Below, one piece after another: positions 49,115 through 58,730 of a stretch of 64,000 nucleotides of DNA; position 1 is the stretch's first letter; every line of letters starts with the position of its first letter. A model generated the notes under the pieces. That model was not told where the DNA came from. It ran no database searches and saw only the letters and a list, made by a program, of their open reading frames with translations. The stretch is from the NCBI RefSeq assembly GCF_900103455.1, contig NZ_FNHI01000011.1, forward strand, positions 186,001-250,000, written 5' to 3'. This DNA is from Streptomyces wuyuanensis (lineage in GTDB: Bacteria > Actinomycetota > Actinomycetes > Streptomycetales > Streptomycetaceae). Position numbers and translations under genes: made by a program.

Positions 49115-50017
49115 CTACATCTCCTCGGTGACGTAACGTCGAAGCCAGGCTCGGAAGTTCGGGCCCAGGTCTTCACGTTCGCACGCGAGTCTGACAATGG
49201 CACGCAGATAGTCGCCTCGGTCGCCGGTGTCGTAGCGGCGGCCCTTGAAGACGACGCCGTGCACGGGCCCGCCGATCTTCTCGTCGGCGGCGAGCATCTG
49301 CAGGGCGTCGGTGAGCTGGATCTCGCCCCCGCGGCCCGGCTCGGTCTTGCGGAGTATCTCGAAGACGGCGGGGTCGAGGACGTAGCGGCCGATGATCGCG
49401 TAGTTGCTGGGCGCCTCGGATGCCTCGGGCTTCTCGACCAGACCGGTGACCCGGACGACGTCGTCCTCGCCCGTGGACTCCACGGCCGCGCAGCCGTAGA
49501 GGTGGATCTGGGAGGGCTCGACCTCCATCAGGGCGATGACGCTGCCGCCCTCGCGCTCCTGGACGTCGACCATCCGGGACAGCAGCGGGTCGCGCGGGTC
49601 GATCAGGTCGTCGCCGAGCAGCACGGCGAAGGGCTGGTCGCCGACGTGCGGCGCCGCGCACAGGACGGCGTGGCCGAGGCCCTTGGGGTCGCCCTGGCGG
49701 ACGTAGTGCATGGTGGCGAGGTCGCTGGACTCCTGGACCTTCGCGAGGCGCTCCGCGTCGCCCTTGCGGGTCAGCGCCTCCTCCAGTTCGTAGTTGCGGT
49801 CGAAGTGGTCCTCGAGGGGGCGCTTGTTGCGCCCGGTGACCATGAGAACATCCGAGAGGCCGGCGGCGACGGCCTCCTCGACCACGTACTGGATCGCCGG
49901 CTTGTCGACGACAGGCAGCATCTCCTTGGGAGTGGCCTTCGTGGCCGGCAGGAACCGGGTGCCGAGGCCTGCGGCGGGGATGACAGCCTTGCTGATCCGT
50001 TGGTGCGACTCACTCAT
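49115..50017 (-). CDS. galU: UTP-glucose-1-phosphate uridylyltransferase
   Basis: A 300-aa nucleotidyltransferase: GLGTRFLPATKATPKEMLPV at the N-terminus with the UTP-binding loop, FAVLLGDDLID, and VEKPEASEAPSNYAI. It makes UDP-glucose for polysaccharides and cell-envelope glycans. It is the first gene of the minus-strand operon and diverges from the 5-formyltetrahydrofolate cyclo-ligase gene by about 95 bases. Confidence 0.95.
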   Translation of the reverse strand: MSESHQRISKAVIPAAGLGTRFLPATKATPKEMLPVVDKPAIQYVVEEAVAAGLSDVLMVTGRNKRPLEDHFDRNYELEEALTRKGDAERLAKVQESSDLATMHYVRQGDPKGLGHAVLCAAPHVGDQPFAVLLGDDLIDPRDPLLSRMVDVQEREGGSVIALMEVEPSQIHLYGCAAVESTGEDDVVRVTGLVEKPEASEAPSNYAIIGRYVLDPAVFEILRKTEPGRGGEIQLTDALQMLAADEKIGGPVHGVVFKGRRYDTGDRGDYLRAIVRLACEREDLGPNFRAWLRRYVTEEM

Positions 50018-50111
50018 GCGGGCACCATATCCGGTACCTATGGGCGGAAGATTAGCCTCCGGTTAACTCTCTCCCCATACAGGCATATTGACAGTGGATT
50101 GTGAGGTTGCC

Positions 50112-50717
50112 GTGGACTCCGAGATGTCCGGAAAGGGCACGGTACGTCGTGAACTTCTCGACGCACGACGGCTGCTGTCCCCTGAAGACGTCCGTGAGGC
50201 CTCGCTGGTTCTCGCCCGCCGCGCGCTGGAACTCCCGGAGCTGACCGCCGCGCGGACCGTGGCCGCGTATGTCTCCGTGGGGCGCGAACCCGGTACGCGC
50301 GCGCTGCTCGACGCGCTGCGCACGCGGGGCGTGCGGGTGCTCCTGCCGGTGCTCCTGGACGACAACGACCTCGAGTGGGCGGAGTACGAGGGGCCGGACC
50401 GGCTGGTGCCGGCCCGCCGCGGGCTGATGGAGCCGGACGGGCCGCTGCTCGGCCACAAGGCCGTGCTGGAGGCGGACACGGTCCTGCTGCCCGGCCTCGC
50501 GGTGGACGAGCGGGGCATGCGGCTCGGCCGCGGCGGGGGCTCGTACGACCGGGTACTCGCCCGGCTGGCGGCGGCGGCCGCCCGGCCCGCCCTCGTCGTG
50601 CTCCTGTACCCGAACGAGGTGGTCGCCCGGGTCCCGGAGGAACCGCACGACCACCCCGTCCATGCCGTGGTGACCCCGGAGGGGGTCCGCCGCTTCGCGG
50701 ACCGGCCTACGGCCTGA
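50112..50717 (+). CDS. 5-formyltetrahydrofolate cyclo-ligase
   Basis: A 201-aa protein: KGTVRRELLDARRLLSPE at the start and the ATP-binding GRGGGSYDRVLAR near the end. It converts 5-formyl-THF to 5,10-methenyl-THF. The GTG at 50112 is chosen because GAGG stands about 5 bases upstream; TTG and GTG codons at 50088 and 50094 also lie in frame. It overlaps the convergent penicillin acylase gene by 11 bases. Confidence 0.9.
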   Translation: MDSEMSGKGTVRRELLDARRLLSPEDVREASLVLARRALELPELTAARTVAAYVSVGREPGTRALLDALRTRGVRVLLPVLLDDNDLEWAEYEGPDRLVPARRGLMEPDGPLLGHKAVLEADTVLLPGLAVDERGMRLGRGGGSYDRVLARLAAAAARPALVVLLYPNEVVARVPEEPHDHPVHAVVTPEGVRRFADRPTA

Positions 50718-53505
50718 GCGCCAGGGTGTCCTCCGTCGCCGCCGCGACCGCCTTGTCGCTGTAGGCCCAGTCGAGGAGTTCGCCCTTGGCCCACTTGTCG
50801 GTCTGGTCGGTGTAGTGCGCGCTGTAGGCATGGCCCGAGGCGCCCGTCAGATTGATCCAGCGGGACCTGTCCCAGTCGCCCACGTTGACGACCATCCGCA
50901 TCGACGGGACCCAGATCACGTCGTAGCCGCCGGCCGCGTTCCAGCCGGTCGCGTTGACCGCGGCCTCGCCGCCGCCCAGGTTCCACGGGCCGCGGTTGAG
51001 CATCCGCTTCAGTATGTCGGGGCCCTCGGCGCCGAGCGTCTGGTTCTTCAGCGTCAGCTGGTGCAGCCTGCCCCAGCTCCAGCTGTTGACGTCCTTTCCG
51101 AGCTCGGCCGTCAGCTCCCAGCGGGCGTCCTTCATGGCCCGGGCGAAGAGCTCGTCACGGGTGGTCGTGGCGACGTCCTTGCGGGTCTTCGGCGCCTGCC
51201 ACCACTCGCTGTCCTCGTCGTCCATCAGCCCGCGGACCACCTCGTACCACCGGTCGCCGCCGTCCGGCTGGGCCGAGTCGGCGTCGCGCTGGCCGCACTC
51301 GCGCACCAGCGAGTTCAGGTCGTCGACCGGTCCGGTGCTGTCGGCCGGGCGGACGTTGAGGCACTCGCCGCGGATCCGCAGCTCCTTGGGGAGCTTGTTC
51401 CCGAAGGCCAGCTTCAGCACATGGCGCCAGACGGCGTTGAAGTAGGCCGCGGCCCCGGAGTCCGGCTCCTGGGTGTAGTCCCAGCCCTCCAGCAGCTTCT
51501 GCGCCTCGCGCACATGCGGGTCGGAGACGTCGATCCTCAGCAGATGGGGCGTCAGCAGCTTGGCGATCTCGCTCTGGTTGTCCGTCTGCATGGTGCGCAT
51601 GTCGTCGGTCGAGATCTTCCCGCCGTCCTTGATCTTCGACTCGATGATGTCGTTGATCCGCTGGCTGCGGGAGCCGTACCCGTAGTCCTTGGTGATCAGG
51701 TACGGGTACTTCTCGGCGTCCACGACGGCCTGGTTGGCGGTGACGATGTAGCCGCGCTTCGGGTCGTACTCGTACGGCAGCTCGTCGAAGGGGATGTACC
51801 CCTTCCAGCCCGACGTCGGGTTCCAGCCCGGGGCCGGCATCGAGCCGTCGAAGCCCTCGGCGCGGACCGGGATCCGGCCCGGTGCCTGGTAGCCGATGTG
51901 CCCCTCGGCGTCCGCGTAGATCAGGTTCTGCGAGGGGACGTCGAAGTCCTTCGCTGCGGCGCGGAAGCCCGCGAAGTCCTTCGCCCGGTTGAGCTTGAAC
52001 ACCGCGTCCATGGTGTTGCCCGGGTCCAGCGCGGTCCAGCGCAGTGCCACCCCGAAGCCGTTGCCGCGGTCGGGGGCGGGGGTCCTGACCGGCGCCCGCT
52101 CGCCCACGCGCTCCAGCTCCGCGCTGCGGTCGGAGATCAGCGGCCCGTGCTCGGTCTCCCGGACGGTGATCTTCTTGCTGCCGCCGCCGGCGATCCTGAT
52201 GGTCTCCTCACGGACCTTGAACGGCTTGATCCCGCTGCCGGACGTCCAGCCCGTGCGGGAGATCTTCTCCAGGTAGAGGTCGGTGACGTCGGCCCCGAGG
52301 TTGGTGAAGCCCCAGGCGATGTCGTCGTTGTGGCCGATGACCACGCCCGGCATGCCGGAGAAGGTGTAGCCGGAGACGTCGAAGGAGCACTTGTCCGAAA
52401 CGGCGCGGCAGTGCAGGCCCATCTGCGCCCACAGCGACGGCAGCTGCGGCGCGAGGTGCGGGTCGTTCGCGAGCAGCGGCTTGTTGGTCGTCGTGTACTT
52501 GCCGGAGACGACCCAGGAGTTGGAACCGATGCCGTTGCCGTTCGGGCCGAGCAGCGCGGGGACCCGGTCGAGCACGTCGGAGAGGCCGGAGAGCTGCGTC
52601 TGCGCGCCCTGCCCCGCGTCCGAACCGCTGTCCGAACCGACGGACGAGCCGCCGCCGGCCCCGCCACCCTGCGACGACGAGCCGGAGGAGCCCCCGGAGC
52701 CCTCGGAGTCCGAGGAGGGCCGGGCCTTCGGGTCCCACTTCTTGGCGTCGTCGTCCACGGCTCCGGCCGTGACGACCGGCTGATGCAGGTCGTACGGGTA
52801 CTCCGGGTACAGCTGCTTGATCTGCTGCTCGCTCAGCCGGCTGGTCATCAGCGAGCGGTCGATCTCGTCCTGCATGTTGCCGCGCAGGTCCCAGGCCATC
52901 GCCTTCAGCCAGGCGACCGAGTCGACCGGCGTCCACTTCTCGGGCTTGTAGTCGTTGGTGAGCCCCAGGGCGACGTACTCGAGGGAGAGCTCGCGGTTGT
53001 CACGGCCCGCCAGATAGCCGTTGACGCCGTCGGCGTACGCCTGGAGGTACTTCTTGGTCTCGGGCGAGAGCTTCTCGTCGAACTCCTGCTGCGCCACCCG
53101 GTGCCAGCCGAGCGTGCGCAGGAAGGCGTCCGTCTCGACCTGCCCCGCGCCGAACATCTCGGACAGCCGGCCCGCCGTGACGTGGCGGCGCACGTCCATC
53201 TCCCAGAAGCGGTCCTGCGCGTGCACGTAGCCCTGGGCGCGGAACAGGTCCTCGTCGGTGCTCGCGTAGAGCTGCGGGATGCCGTTCGCGTCGCGTTTGA
53301 CGTCGACCGGGGCGGACAGGCCCTTGAGCTTGATCGTCCCGGTGGTCTGCGGGAAGGAGGCGCGCACGGTGCTGACGCCCCAGTACGCACCGCAGCCCAC
53401 ACCCGCGACCAGCACCAGGGCCAGGGCGAGCACGACGAGACGGGCGCGGCGGCCCCTCCTCCTGGCCGGCTTCTGGGCGGAGGAGGCGGTTGTGTTGGAG
53501 GGCAT
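50707..53505 (-). CDS. Penicillin acylase-family Ntn hydrolase
   Basis: A 932-aa protein with an N-terminal membrane anchor (LVVLALALVLVAGVGCGAYW), an alpha chain (RDANGIPQLYASTDEDLFRA), a Ser/Gly-rich linker of about 45 residues (near 275-320), and a beta chain starting at the nucleophile Ser of GIGSNSWVVSG. The maturation site would lie before that Ser. The family cleaves amide bonds of penicillins or acyl-homoserine lactones. The start is taken at ATG 53505. Acyl specificity cannot be inferred. Confidence 0.9.
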   Translation of the reverse strand: MPSNTTASSAQKPARRRGRRARLVVLALALVLVAGVGCGAYWGVSTVRASFPQTTGTIKLKGLSAPVDVKRDANGIPQLYASTDEDLFRAQGYVHAQDRFWEMDVRRHVTAGRLSEMFGAGQVETDAFLRTLGWHRVAQQEFDEKLSPETKKYLQAYADGVNGYLAGRDNRELSLEYVALGLTNDYKPEKWTPVDSVAWLKAMAWDLRGNMQDEIDRSLMTSRLSEQQIKQLYPEYPYDLHQPVVTAGAVDDDAKKWDPKARPSSDSEGSGGSSGSSSQGGGAGGGSSVGSDSGSDAGQGAQTQLSGLSDVLDRVPALLGPNGNGIGSNSWVVSGKYTTTNKPLLANDPHLAPQLPSLWAQMGLHCRAVSDKCSFDVSGYTFSGMPGVVIGHNDDIAWGFTNLGADVTDLYLEKISRTGWTSGSGIKPFKVREETIRIAGGGSKKITVRETEHGPLISDRSAELERVGERAPVRTPAPDRGNGFGVALRWTALDPGNTMDAVFKLNRAKDFAGFRAAAKDFDVPSQNLIYADAEGHIGYQAPGRIPVRAEGFDGSMPAPGWNPTSGWKGYIPFDELPYEYDPKRGYIVTANQAVVDAEKYPYLITKDYGYGSRSQRINDIIESKIKDGGKISTDDMRTMQTDNQSEIAKLLTPHLLRIDVSDPHVREAQKLLEGWDYTQEPDSGAAAYFNAVWRHVLKLAFGNKLPKELRIRGECLNVRPADSTGPVDDLNSLVRECGQRDADSAQPDGGDRWYEVVRGLMDDEDSEWWQAPKTRKDVATTTRDELFARAMKDARWELTAELGKDVNSWSWGRLHQLTLKNQTLGAEGPDILKRMLNRGPWNLGGGEAAVNATGWNAAGGYDVIWVPSMRMVVNVGDWDRSRWINLTGASGHAYSAHYTDQTDKWAKGELLDWAYSDKAVAAATEDTLALRP

Positions 53506-53747
53506 CGCTGTCCTTCGAGGGCAGGGTGGTCCTGGGAGTGCTGGAGCAACCATAGGCGCAGCGATCGACGGGCCCGGACGCGGTATCAGTAACGCGAGGC
53601 CGACCGCCAGTCATTCGAACTCATTGGCGAGTGCCGGAGCAAGCCGTCATGGAAGCGTCAAGAACTCGTTAAAGTTTAGGTAAGGTAACGAAGTGTCGCT
53701 TGCCGGAGGAACGATCCGGCAACAAGCGCGAGGGGAAGGATCGGCCG

Positions 53748-55238
53748 CTGACTGTCCACCAGCTCAATGCACTCCTGCTCATCTGCTCGCTCGTTCTGCT
53801 CATCGCCGTCGCGGCGGTGCGCGTCTCGTCCCGGAGCGGGCTCCCCAGCCTGCTGCTGTATCTGGGCATCGGGGTCGCGATAGGGCAGGACGGCATCTTC
53901 AACGTCAAGTTCGACAACGCCGGACTTACGCAGGTGATCGGCTATGCCGCACTTGTGGTGATCCTGGCCGAGGGCGGCCTGGGCACCAAGTGGAAGGAGA
54001 TCAAACCGGCCCTGCCGGCGGCGGCGATGCTGTCGACCGTCGGCATCGCCGTGAGCGTGGGCGTCACGGCGGCCGGGGCGCACTATCTGGTCGGACTGGA
54101 ATGGCGGCAGGCCCTGATCATCGGCGCCGTCGTCTCCTCGACGGACGCCGCCGCGGTCTTCTCCGTCCTGCGCCGGGTGCCCCTCCCCTCCCGCATCGCC
54201 GGTGTCCTGGAGGCCGAGTCCGGCTTCAACGACGCCCCCGTCGTCATCCTCGTCATCGCGCTCTCCACCACCGAACCGGTCGACGAGTGGTACGTCCTCA
54301 TCGGAACGATCCTGCTTGAGCTGGCGATCGGCGCCGCCATCGGCGTCGCGGTCGGCTGGCTCGGCGCGTACGGGCTGCGCCACGTCGCCCTGCCCGCGTC
54401 CGGCCTGTACCCGATCGCCGTCATGGCCATCGCGGTGACGGCCTACGCCGTCGGCGCCCTCGCCCACGGCAGCGGCTTCCTGGCCGTCTACCTCGCGGCG
54501 ATGGTGCTCGGGAACTCCAAGCTCCCCCACTGGCCGGCCACCCGCGGGTTCGCCGACGGCCTCGGCTGGATCGCCCAGATCGGCATGTTCGTCCTGCTCG
54601 GACTGCTCGTCACCCCGCACGAGCTGGTGCGCGACTTCTGGCCCGCGGTGGTCATCGGACTGGTGCTGACGATGGCGGCACGGCCGCTGTCGGTCGTCGT
54701 CAGCCTGCTGCCGTTCCGCATCCCGTGGCGGGAGAAGGCCCTCATGTCATGGGCCGGTCTGCGCGGCGCCGTCCCTATCATCCTGGCGACGATCCCGCTG
54801 GTGTCCGGGATCGAGGGCAGCGAGCGGATCTTCAACATCGTCTTCGTGCTGGTCGTCGTCTACACGCTCGTCCAGGGGCCGACGCTGCCCTGGGTGGCGA
54901 AGGCGCTGAGGCTCGGGAACGGCGCGGAGGCCGCCGACCTCGGCATCGAGTCGGCTCCGCTGGAGCGGCTGCGCGGCCATCTGCTGTCGGTGGCGATCCC
55001 CGAGAAGTCCCGGATGCACGGCGTGGAGGTCGGCGAACTGCGGCTGCCCGCCGGCGCCGCCGTCACCCTCGTCGTCCGCGAGAGCACGAGCTTCGTCCCC
55101 AGCCCGACGACGGTGCTGCGGCGCGGCGACGAACTGCTGGTGGTGGCGACCGACCCGGTCCGGGACGCGGCCGAGGCACGGCTGCGGGCCGTGGGCCAGG
55201 GCGGAAAGCTGGCCGGTTGGCTGGGGACGGGCGGCTAG
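53748..55238 (+). CDS. CPA1-type potassium/proton antiporter with RCK_C domain
   Basis: A protein of about 496 aa with 12-13 membrane helices; the ion-binding Asp lies in SGFNDAPVVILV. A C-terminal TrkA-C domain (ALRLGNGAEAADLG through RRGDELLVVATDP) suggests nucleotide or ion gating. The start is uncertain: CTG 53748 has a good site (AGGGGAAGGA) and gives the family's usual LTVHQLNALLL beginning, whereas a TTG at 53700 would add 16 residues. TTAGGTAAGG at 53677-53686 resembles half of an iron-regulator box, but the symmetric half is absent. Confidence 0.88.
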   Translation: MTVHQLNALLLICSLVLLIAVAAVRVSSRSGLPSLLLYLGIGVAIGQDGIFNVKFDNAGLTQVIGYAALVVILAEGGLGTKWKEIKPALPAAAMLSTVGIAVSVGVTAAGAHYLVGLEWRQALIIGAVVSSTDAAAVFSVLRRVPLPSRIAGVLEAESGFNDAPVVILVIALSTTEPVDEWYVLIGTILLELAIGAAIGVAVGWLGAYGLRHVALPASGLYPIAVMAIAVTAYAVGALAHGSGFLAVYLAAMVLGNSKLPHWPATRGFADGLGWIAQIGMFVLLGLLVTPHELVRDFWPAVVIGLVLTMAARPLSVVVSLLPFRIPWREKALMSWAGLRGAVPIILATIPLVSGIEGSERIFNIVFVLVVVYTLVQGPTLPWVAKALRLGNGAEAADLGIESAPLERLRGHLLSVAIPEKSRMHGVEVGELRLPAGAAVTLVVRESTSFVPSPTTVLRRGDELLVVATDPVRDAAEARLRAVGQGGKLAGWLGTGG

Positions 55239-55580
55239 GTGCATCGACCCGCGGGGCGAGGGCGCGATCACCGGCGGGGTGAGTTCCGGAAGGGACGGCT
55301 GCCGCCCCGGCGCGCAACCGGGAACGTGCCACGCCCCCAATCCCAGGCGGCGTTCTCGTTGCGTCGGCGGATTCCGAGGCAGGACCGCCGGCGACCCCTG
55401 TAGCATGAAGGCACACTGATCGACCAACTCTGCCTGACGCAGAGCTGGCGCGACCGTATGGCGGCCGAGCGACTCCCTGCAGCGGGGCCCGGTATCTACC
55501 GCAGTTCCGCGCAAGAGGACAGCTCTCGGCGATCCCCGGCACCCCGGGAGAGCGCTACCAGGCGGCAGAAAGGCAAGGCC

Positions 55581-57035
55581 GTGGAGTCCACGGTCGCTTC
55601 TGGCACGTCTACCGGCACGCCTTCCGGCACTTCCCCCGCGCCGTCTTCGGGTACGTCGTCGTCCGCCAGTGCGTCGCCGTCCACCGGTGCGAGCCCGCTC
55701 GGCGATGCGGCCGCCGGTACGCATCCGGCCACGGGTACGCCGTCGTCCTCGCGCACAGCGGCACCCTCCGGCACGTCGTCGTCCGGCCGGCGCCCCGGCT
55801 ACGGGCAGCTGCTCCGCACTCCCGGCGCATGGACGTTCCTGCTGCCCGGGTTCGCCGCCCGGCAGCCGTTCGCGATGCTGACGATCGGCATCGTCCTCCT
55901 GGTGCAGCACACCACCGGTTCGTACGGCAGTGCGGGCGCCGTCGCCGCCGTCACCGGCGTCTCCATGGCTCTCTTCGCCCCGCAGAGCGGCAAGCTCGCC
56001 GACCGCTTCGGCCAGCGAGCCGTGCTGGTCCCGGGTGTCCTCGTGCACACCGCGTCCGTCGGCGCGCTGACCGCGCTCGCGCTCGCCGGCGCTCCCCTGT
56101 GGGCGCTCTTCGCCGCCGCGGTGCCGACCGGTGCCTCGGTACCGCAGGTCGGCCCGATGGTGCGGGCCCGCTGGGCGGCGAAGCTCGGCGGTTCGCGGCT
56201 GATGCCGACGGCGGCGGCGTTCGAGTCCGTCACCGACGAGTTCACCTTCGTCGTGGGACCGGTGCTGGCCACCGCCCTGTGCACCGGCGTCCACCCGGCC
56301 GCCGGGCTGATCGCCGAGGCCGGTCTGACCCTGGCCGGCGGTCTGCTGTTCGCCGCCCAGCGCCGCACGCAGCCGCCCTTCGGCCGCCCGGGCAGCGGTG
56401 AGCGGCAGGCGCACGCCTCGGCGCTGTCCATTCCCGGGGTGCGGGTCCTCGCGGTCGCCTTCCTCGGCATCGGTTCGGTCTTCGGCGGCATGCAGGTCTC
56501 GCTCACCGCTTTCACCGAGGAGATCGGGCAGCCCGGTATGAACGGTCTGCTTTACGGACTCTTCGCGGCCGGCAACATGCTCGCGGGCATCGCCGTCGGC
56601 GCGATCGCCTGGAAGTCCGGGCCGCGGCGGCGCATGGTGGCGGGATACGCGGGCCTGGCCCTCGCCGCGTCCCTGCTCTGGACGGCGCACTCCGCGGTGC
56701 TGCTCGGCGCACTGGGTCTGCTCGTGGGAGTGTTCATCGCGCCCGCGCTGATCAGCGGTTTCACGCTCGTCGAGACGCTGGTGCCGGCGTCGGCCCGGAC
56801 GGAGGCCTTCACCTGGCTGACCGGGTCCGTGGCGCTCGGCCAGGCGGCCGCCGTGACGGTCGCCGGCCGACTCGCCGACGCCCACGGCGCGACCACCGGA
56901 TTCCTGGTGCCGCTGGTGGGCACGGTGCTCGCCCTGGCCACCCTGGTGGCGCTGCGGTCGCGCCTCACGCCGCGCCCGCACAGCCGTACGGTCGCACGTG
57001 GTGTCGGTCACCGAGTGCCCGTGGCGGTGGACTGA
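55581..57035 (+). CDS. MFS transporter with Ser/Thr-rich N-terminus
   Basis: A 484-aa protein. About 75 residues of Ser/Thr/Gly/Pro low complexity precede twelve helices starting at WTFLLPGFAARQPFAMLTIG. The motif-A-like segment is SGKLADRFGQR. The family exports sugars or drugs. GTG 55581 follows AAAGGCAAGG; a longer frame to 55458 has no evident site. Substrate unknown. The low-complexity head is unusual for MFS proteins and may vary between strains. Confidence 0.85.
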   Translation: MESTVASGTSTGTPSGTSPAPSSGTSSSASASPSTGASPLGDAAAGTHPATGTPSSSRTAAPSGTSSSGRRPGYGQLLRTPGAWTFLLPGFAARQPFAMLTIGIVLLVQHTTGSYGSAGAVAAVTGVSMALFAPQSGKLADRFGQRAVLVPGVLVHTASVGALTALALAGAPLWALFAAAVPTGASVPQVGPMVRARWAAKLGGSRLMPTAAAFESVTDEFTFVVGPVLATALCTGVHPAAGLIAEAGLTLAGGLLFAAQRRTQPPFGRPGSGERQAHASALSIPGVRVLAVAFLGIGSVFGGMQVSLTAFTEEIGQPGMNGLLYGLFAAGNMLAGIAVGAIAWKSGPRRRMVAGYAGLALAASLLWTAHSAVLLGALGLLVGVFIAPALISGFTLVETLVPASARTEAFTWLTGSVALGQAAAVTVAGRLADAHGATTGFLVPLVGTVLALATLVALRSRLTPRPHSRTVARGVGHRVPVAVD

Positions 57036-57103
57036 GACGCAGGAATGCGTCACTATGGATCGTCGTTAGCACTCATCGAGTGAGAGTGCCAGGAGGAAGA
57101 CAA

Positions 57104-57436
57104 GTGCCGACCTACCAGTACCAGTGCACCGCGTGCGGCGAGGGCCTCGAGGCGGTGCAGAAGTTCACCGACGACGCCCTGACCGAGTGCCCCAGCTGCC
57201 AGGGACGCCTCAAGAAGGTGTTCTCGGCCGTCGGCATTGTCTTCAAGGGCTCCGGTTTCTACCGCAACGACAGCCGCGGCTCCTCGTCGAGCAGCTCGCC
57301 GTCGTCCTCGTCGGCGAAGTCCTCGTCTTCCTCTTCGGCTTCCTCGTCGTCCTCTTCGTCGGACGCCAAGGCGTCCGCGGGCTCCTCGAGCGCGTCCGGT
57401 TCGTCGGCCTCGTCCGGCAGCACGACGGCCGCCTGA
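57104..57436 (+). CDS. FmdB-family zinc-ribbon protein with serine-rich tail
   Basis: A 110-aa protein: PTYQYQCTACGEGLEAVQKF, then CPSCQGRLKKVFSAVGIVFK, giving the two CxxC pairs of FmdB. The last 50 residues are almost all Ser with Lys and Ala. AGGAGG precedes the GTG. FmdB proteins are thought to act as regulators or zinc-binding adaptors. Confidence 0.9.
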   Translation: MPTYQYQCTACGEGLEAVQKFTDDALTECPSCQGRLKKVFSAVGIVFKGSGFYRNDSRGSSSSSSPSSSSAKSSSSSSASSSSSSSDAKASAGSSSASGSSASSGSTTAA

Positions 57437-57452
57437 TTCCGAAGCTTTTGCA

Positions 57453-57484
57453 AGGTCCCCACCGCCTCAGGGCGGCGGGGACCT
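57453..57484. terminator. 14-bp hairpin after fmdB-like gene
   Basis: AGGTCCCCACCGCC (57453-57466) pairs with GGCGGCGGGGACCT (57471-57484), one G-T pair, 4-base loop, followed by TTTC. Confidence 0.8.
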
Positions 57485-57593
57485 TTCGCATGGCCGCCTG
57501 ACGAACGGTGACCGGCCGGGCATCCGATGCGCGGGGGCGGGCGGCCGGTGGGCGGATACCGGCCCGTGTTCGGGCGCGGCTACTGTGACGGCC

Positions 57594-58445
57594 ATGGCCA
57601 ACGCAGAGAGCGCACAGCGCGCGGAGATCGGCGTCATCGGCGGCTCGGGTTTCTACTCGTTCCTGGAGAACGTGACCGAGGCCGAGATCGCGACGCCGTA
57701 CGGCAGCCCGAGTGATTCCCTGTTCTTCGGCGAGATCGCGGGCCGGAAGGTCGCCTTCCTCCCCCGACACGGCCGCAGCCACCGCCTCCCGCCGCACCGC
57801 ATCAACTACCGCGCCAACCTGTGGGCCCTGAGGTCCGCGGGCGTGCGCCAGGTCCTCGGGCCGTGCGCCGTCGGCGGCCTGCGGCCGGAGTACGGTCCCG
57901 GGACCCTGCTCGTCCCCGACCAGCTGGTGGACCGGACCAAGTCCCGGACCGACACCTACTTCGACGGCGAACCGCTGACGAACGGCCAGGTGCCGAACGT
58001 CGTCCATGTGTCGCTCGCCGACCCGTACTGCCCGGCGGGGCGGAGGGCCGCGCTGGCCGCGGCGCGCGGCCGCGAGTGGGAGCCGGTCGACGGCGGAACG
58101 CTCGTCGTGGTCGAGGGCCCTCGCTTCGGCACCCGCGCCGAGTCCCGCTGGCATGCGGCGATGGGCTGGTCGGTGGTCGGAATGACCGGGCATCCCGAGG
58201 CCGCGCTCGCCCGTGAACTGGAGCTCTGCTACACGTCCATGAACCTGGTGACGGACCTCGACGCCGGAGCCGAGACCGGAGAGGGCGTCTCGCACGAGGA
58301 AGTGCTGAAGGTCTTCGCGGCGAACGTCGGCCGGCTGAGGGACGTGCTGTTCGACGCGGTGGCCGGGCTGCCGGCGAACGAGGAACGCGACTGCCTCTGC
58401 AAGAACGCGCTGAACGGCTTGAAGACGGGTATAACGCTGCCGTAG
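57594..58445 (+). CDS. S-methyl-5'-thioadenosine/purine nucleoside phosphorylase
   Basis: A 283-aa protein: GVIGGSGFYSF at the N-terminus with the phosphate loop, FLPRHGRSHRLPPHRINYRA, and VEGPRFGTRAESRW, then NLVTDLDAG. MTAP-family enzymes cleave methylthioadenosine or 6-oxopurines; the Asp in NLVTDLDAG is consistent with adenine or purine recognition. The ATG at 57594 starts the homologous region. Confidence 0.9.
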   Translation: MANAESAQRAEIGVIGGSGFYSFLENVTEAEIATPYGSPSDSLFFGEIAGRKVAFLPRHGRSHRLPPHRINYRANLWALRSAGVRQVLGPCAVGGLRPEYGPGTLLVPDQLVDRTKSRTDTYFDGEPLTNGQVPNVVHVSLADPYCPAGRRAALAAARGREWEPVDGGTLVVVEGPRFGTRAESRWHAAMGWSVVGMTGHPEAALARELELCYTSMNLVTDLDAGAETGEGVSHEEVLKVFAANVGRLRDVLFDAVAGLPANEERDCLCKNALNGLKTGITLP

Positions 58446-58471
58446 CGAGGGCGGCTTCGAACACGCGTCGT

Positions 58472-58534
58472 GCCCGGGGCGCGCGGCACGCGCGGTGCAC
58501 GGCAGGCCCGGGGCGCGCGGCACGCGCGGTGCAC
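58472..58534. repeat. 29-bp direct repeat, two copies
   Basis: Identical 29-bp units at 58472-58500 and 58506-58534, 5 bases apart, starting GCCCGGGGCGCGCGGCACGC. Non-coding, downstream of the phosphorylase gene. Confidence 0.75.
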
Positions 58535-58730
58535 CTTGCGTGTCTGGTGCAGGAGGCGTGTGTGCGGGGGGCGTTCCGGTTGCTGTCACCTGTGGGGGTG
58601 AGGAGGTTTTCCACACTCCTCAAGCCGTCCACAGGCCGGAGCGGGCCGCCGCGTGAACGGGGATCGTGAGGGGCGTCGGGCGTACGTCGCCCGCCTCACT
58701 GCTCCTCGTACACGACAGGCGGTCACCACC

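Noticed and set aside
53677..53686. Iron-box (DmdR/IdeR) upstream of the CPA1 antiporter
   Set aside because: Only one half, TTAGGTAAGG, is present; the inverted half expected for a dimeric iron regulator is missing.
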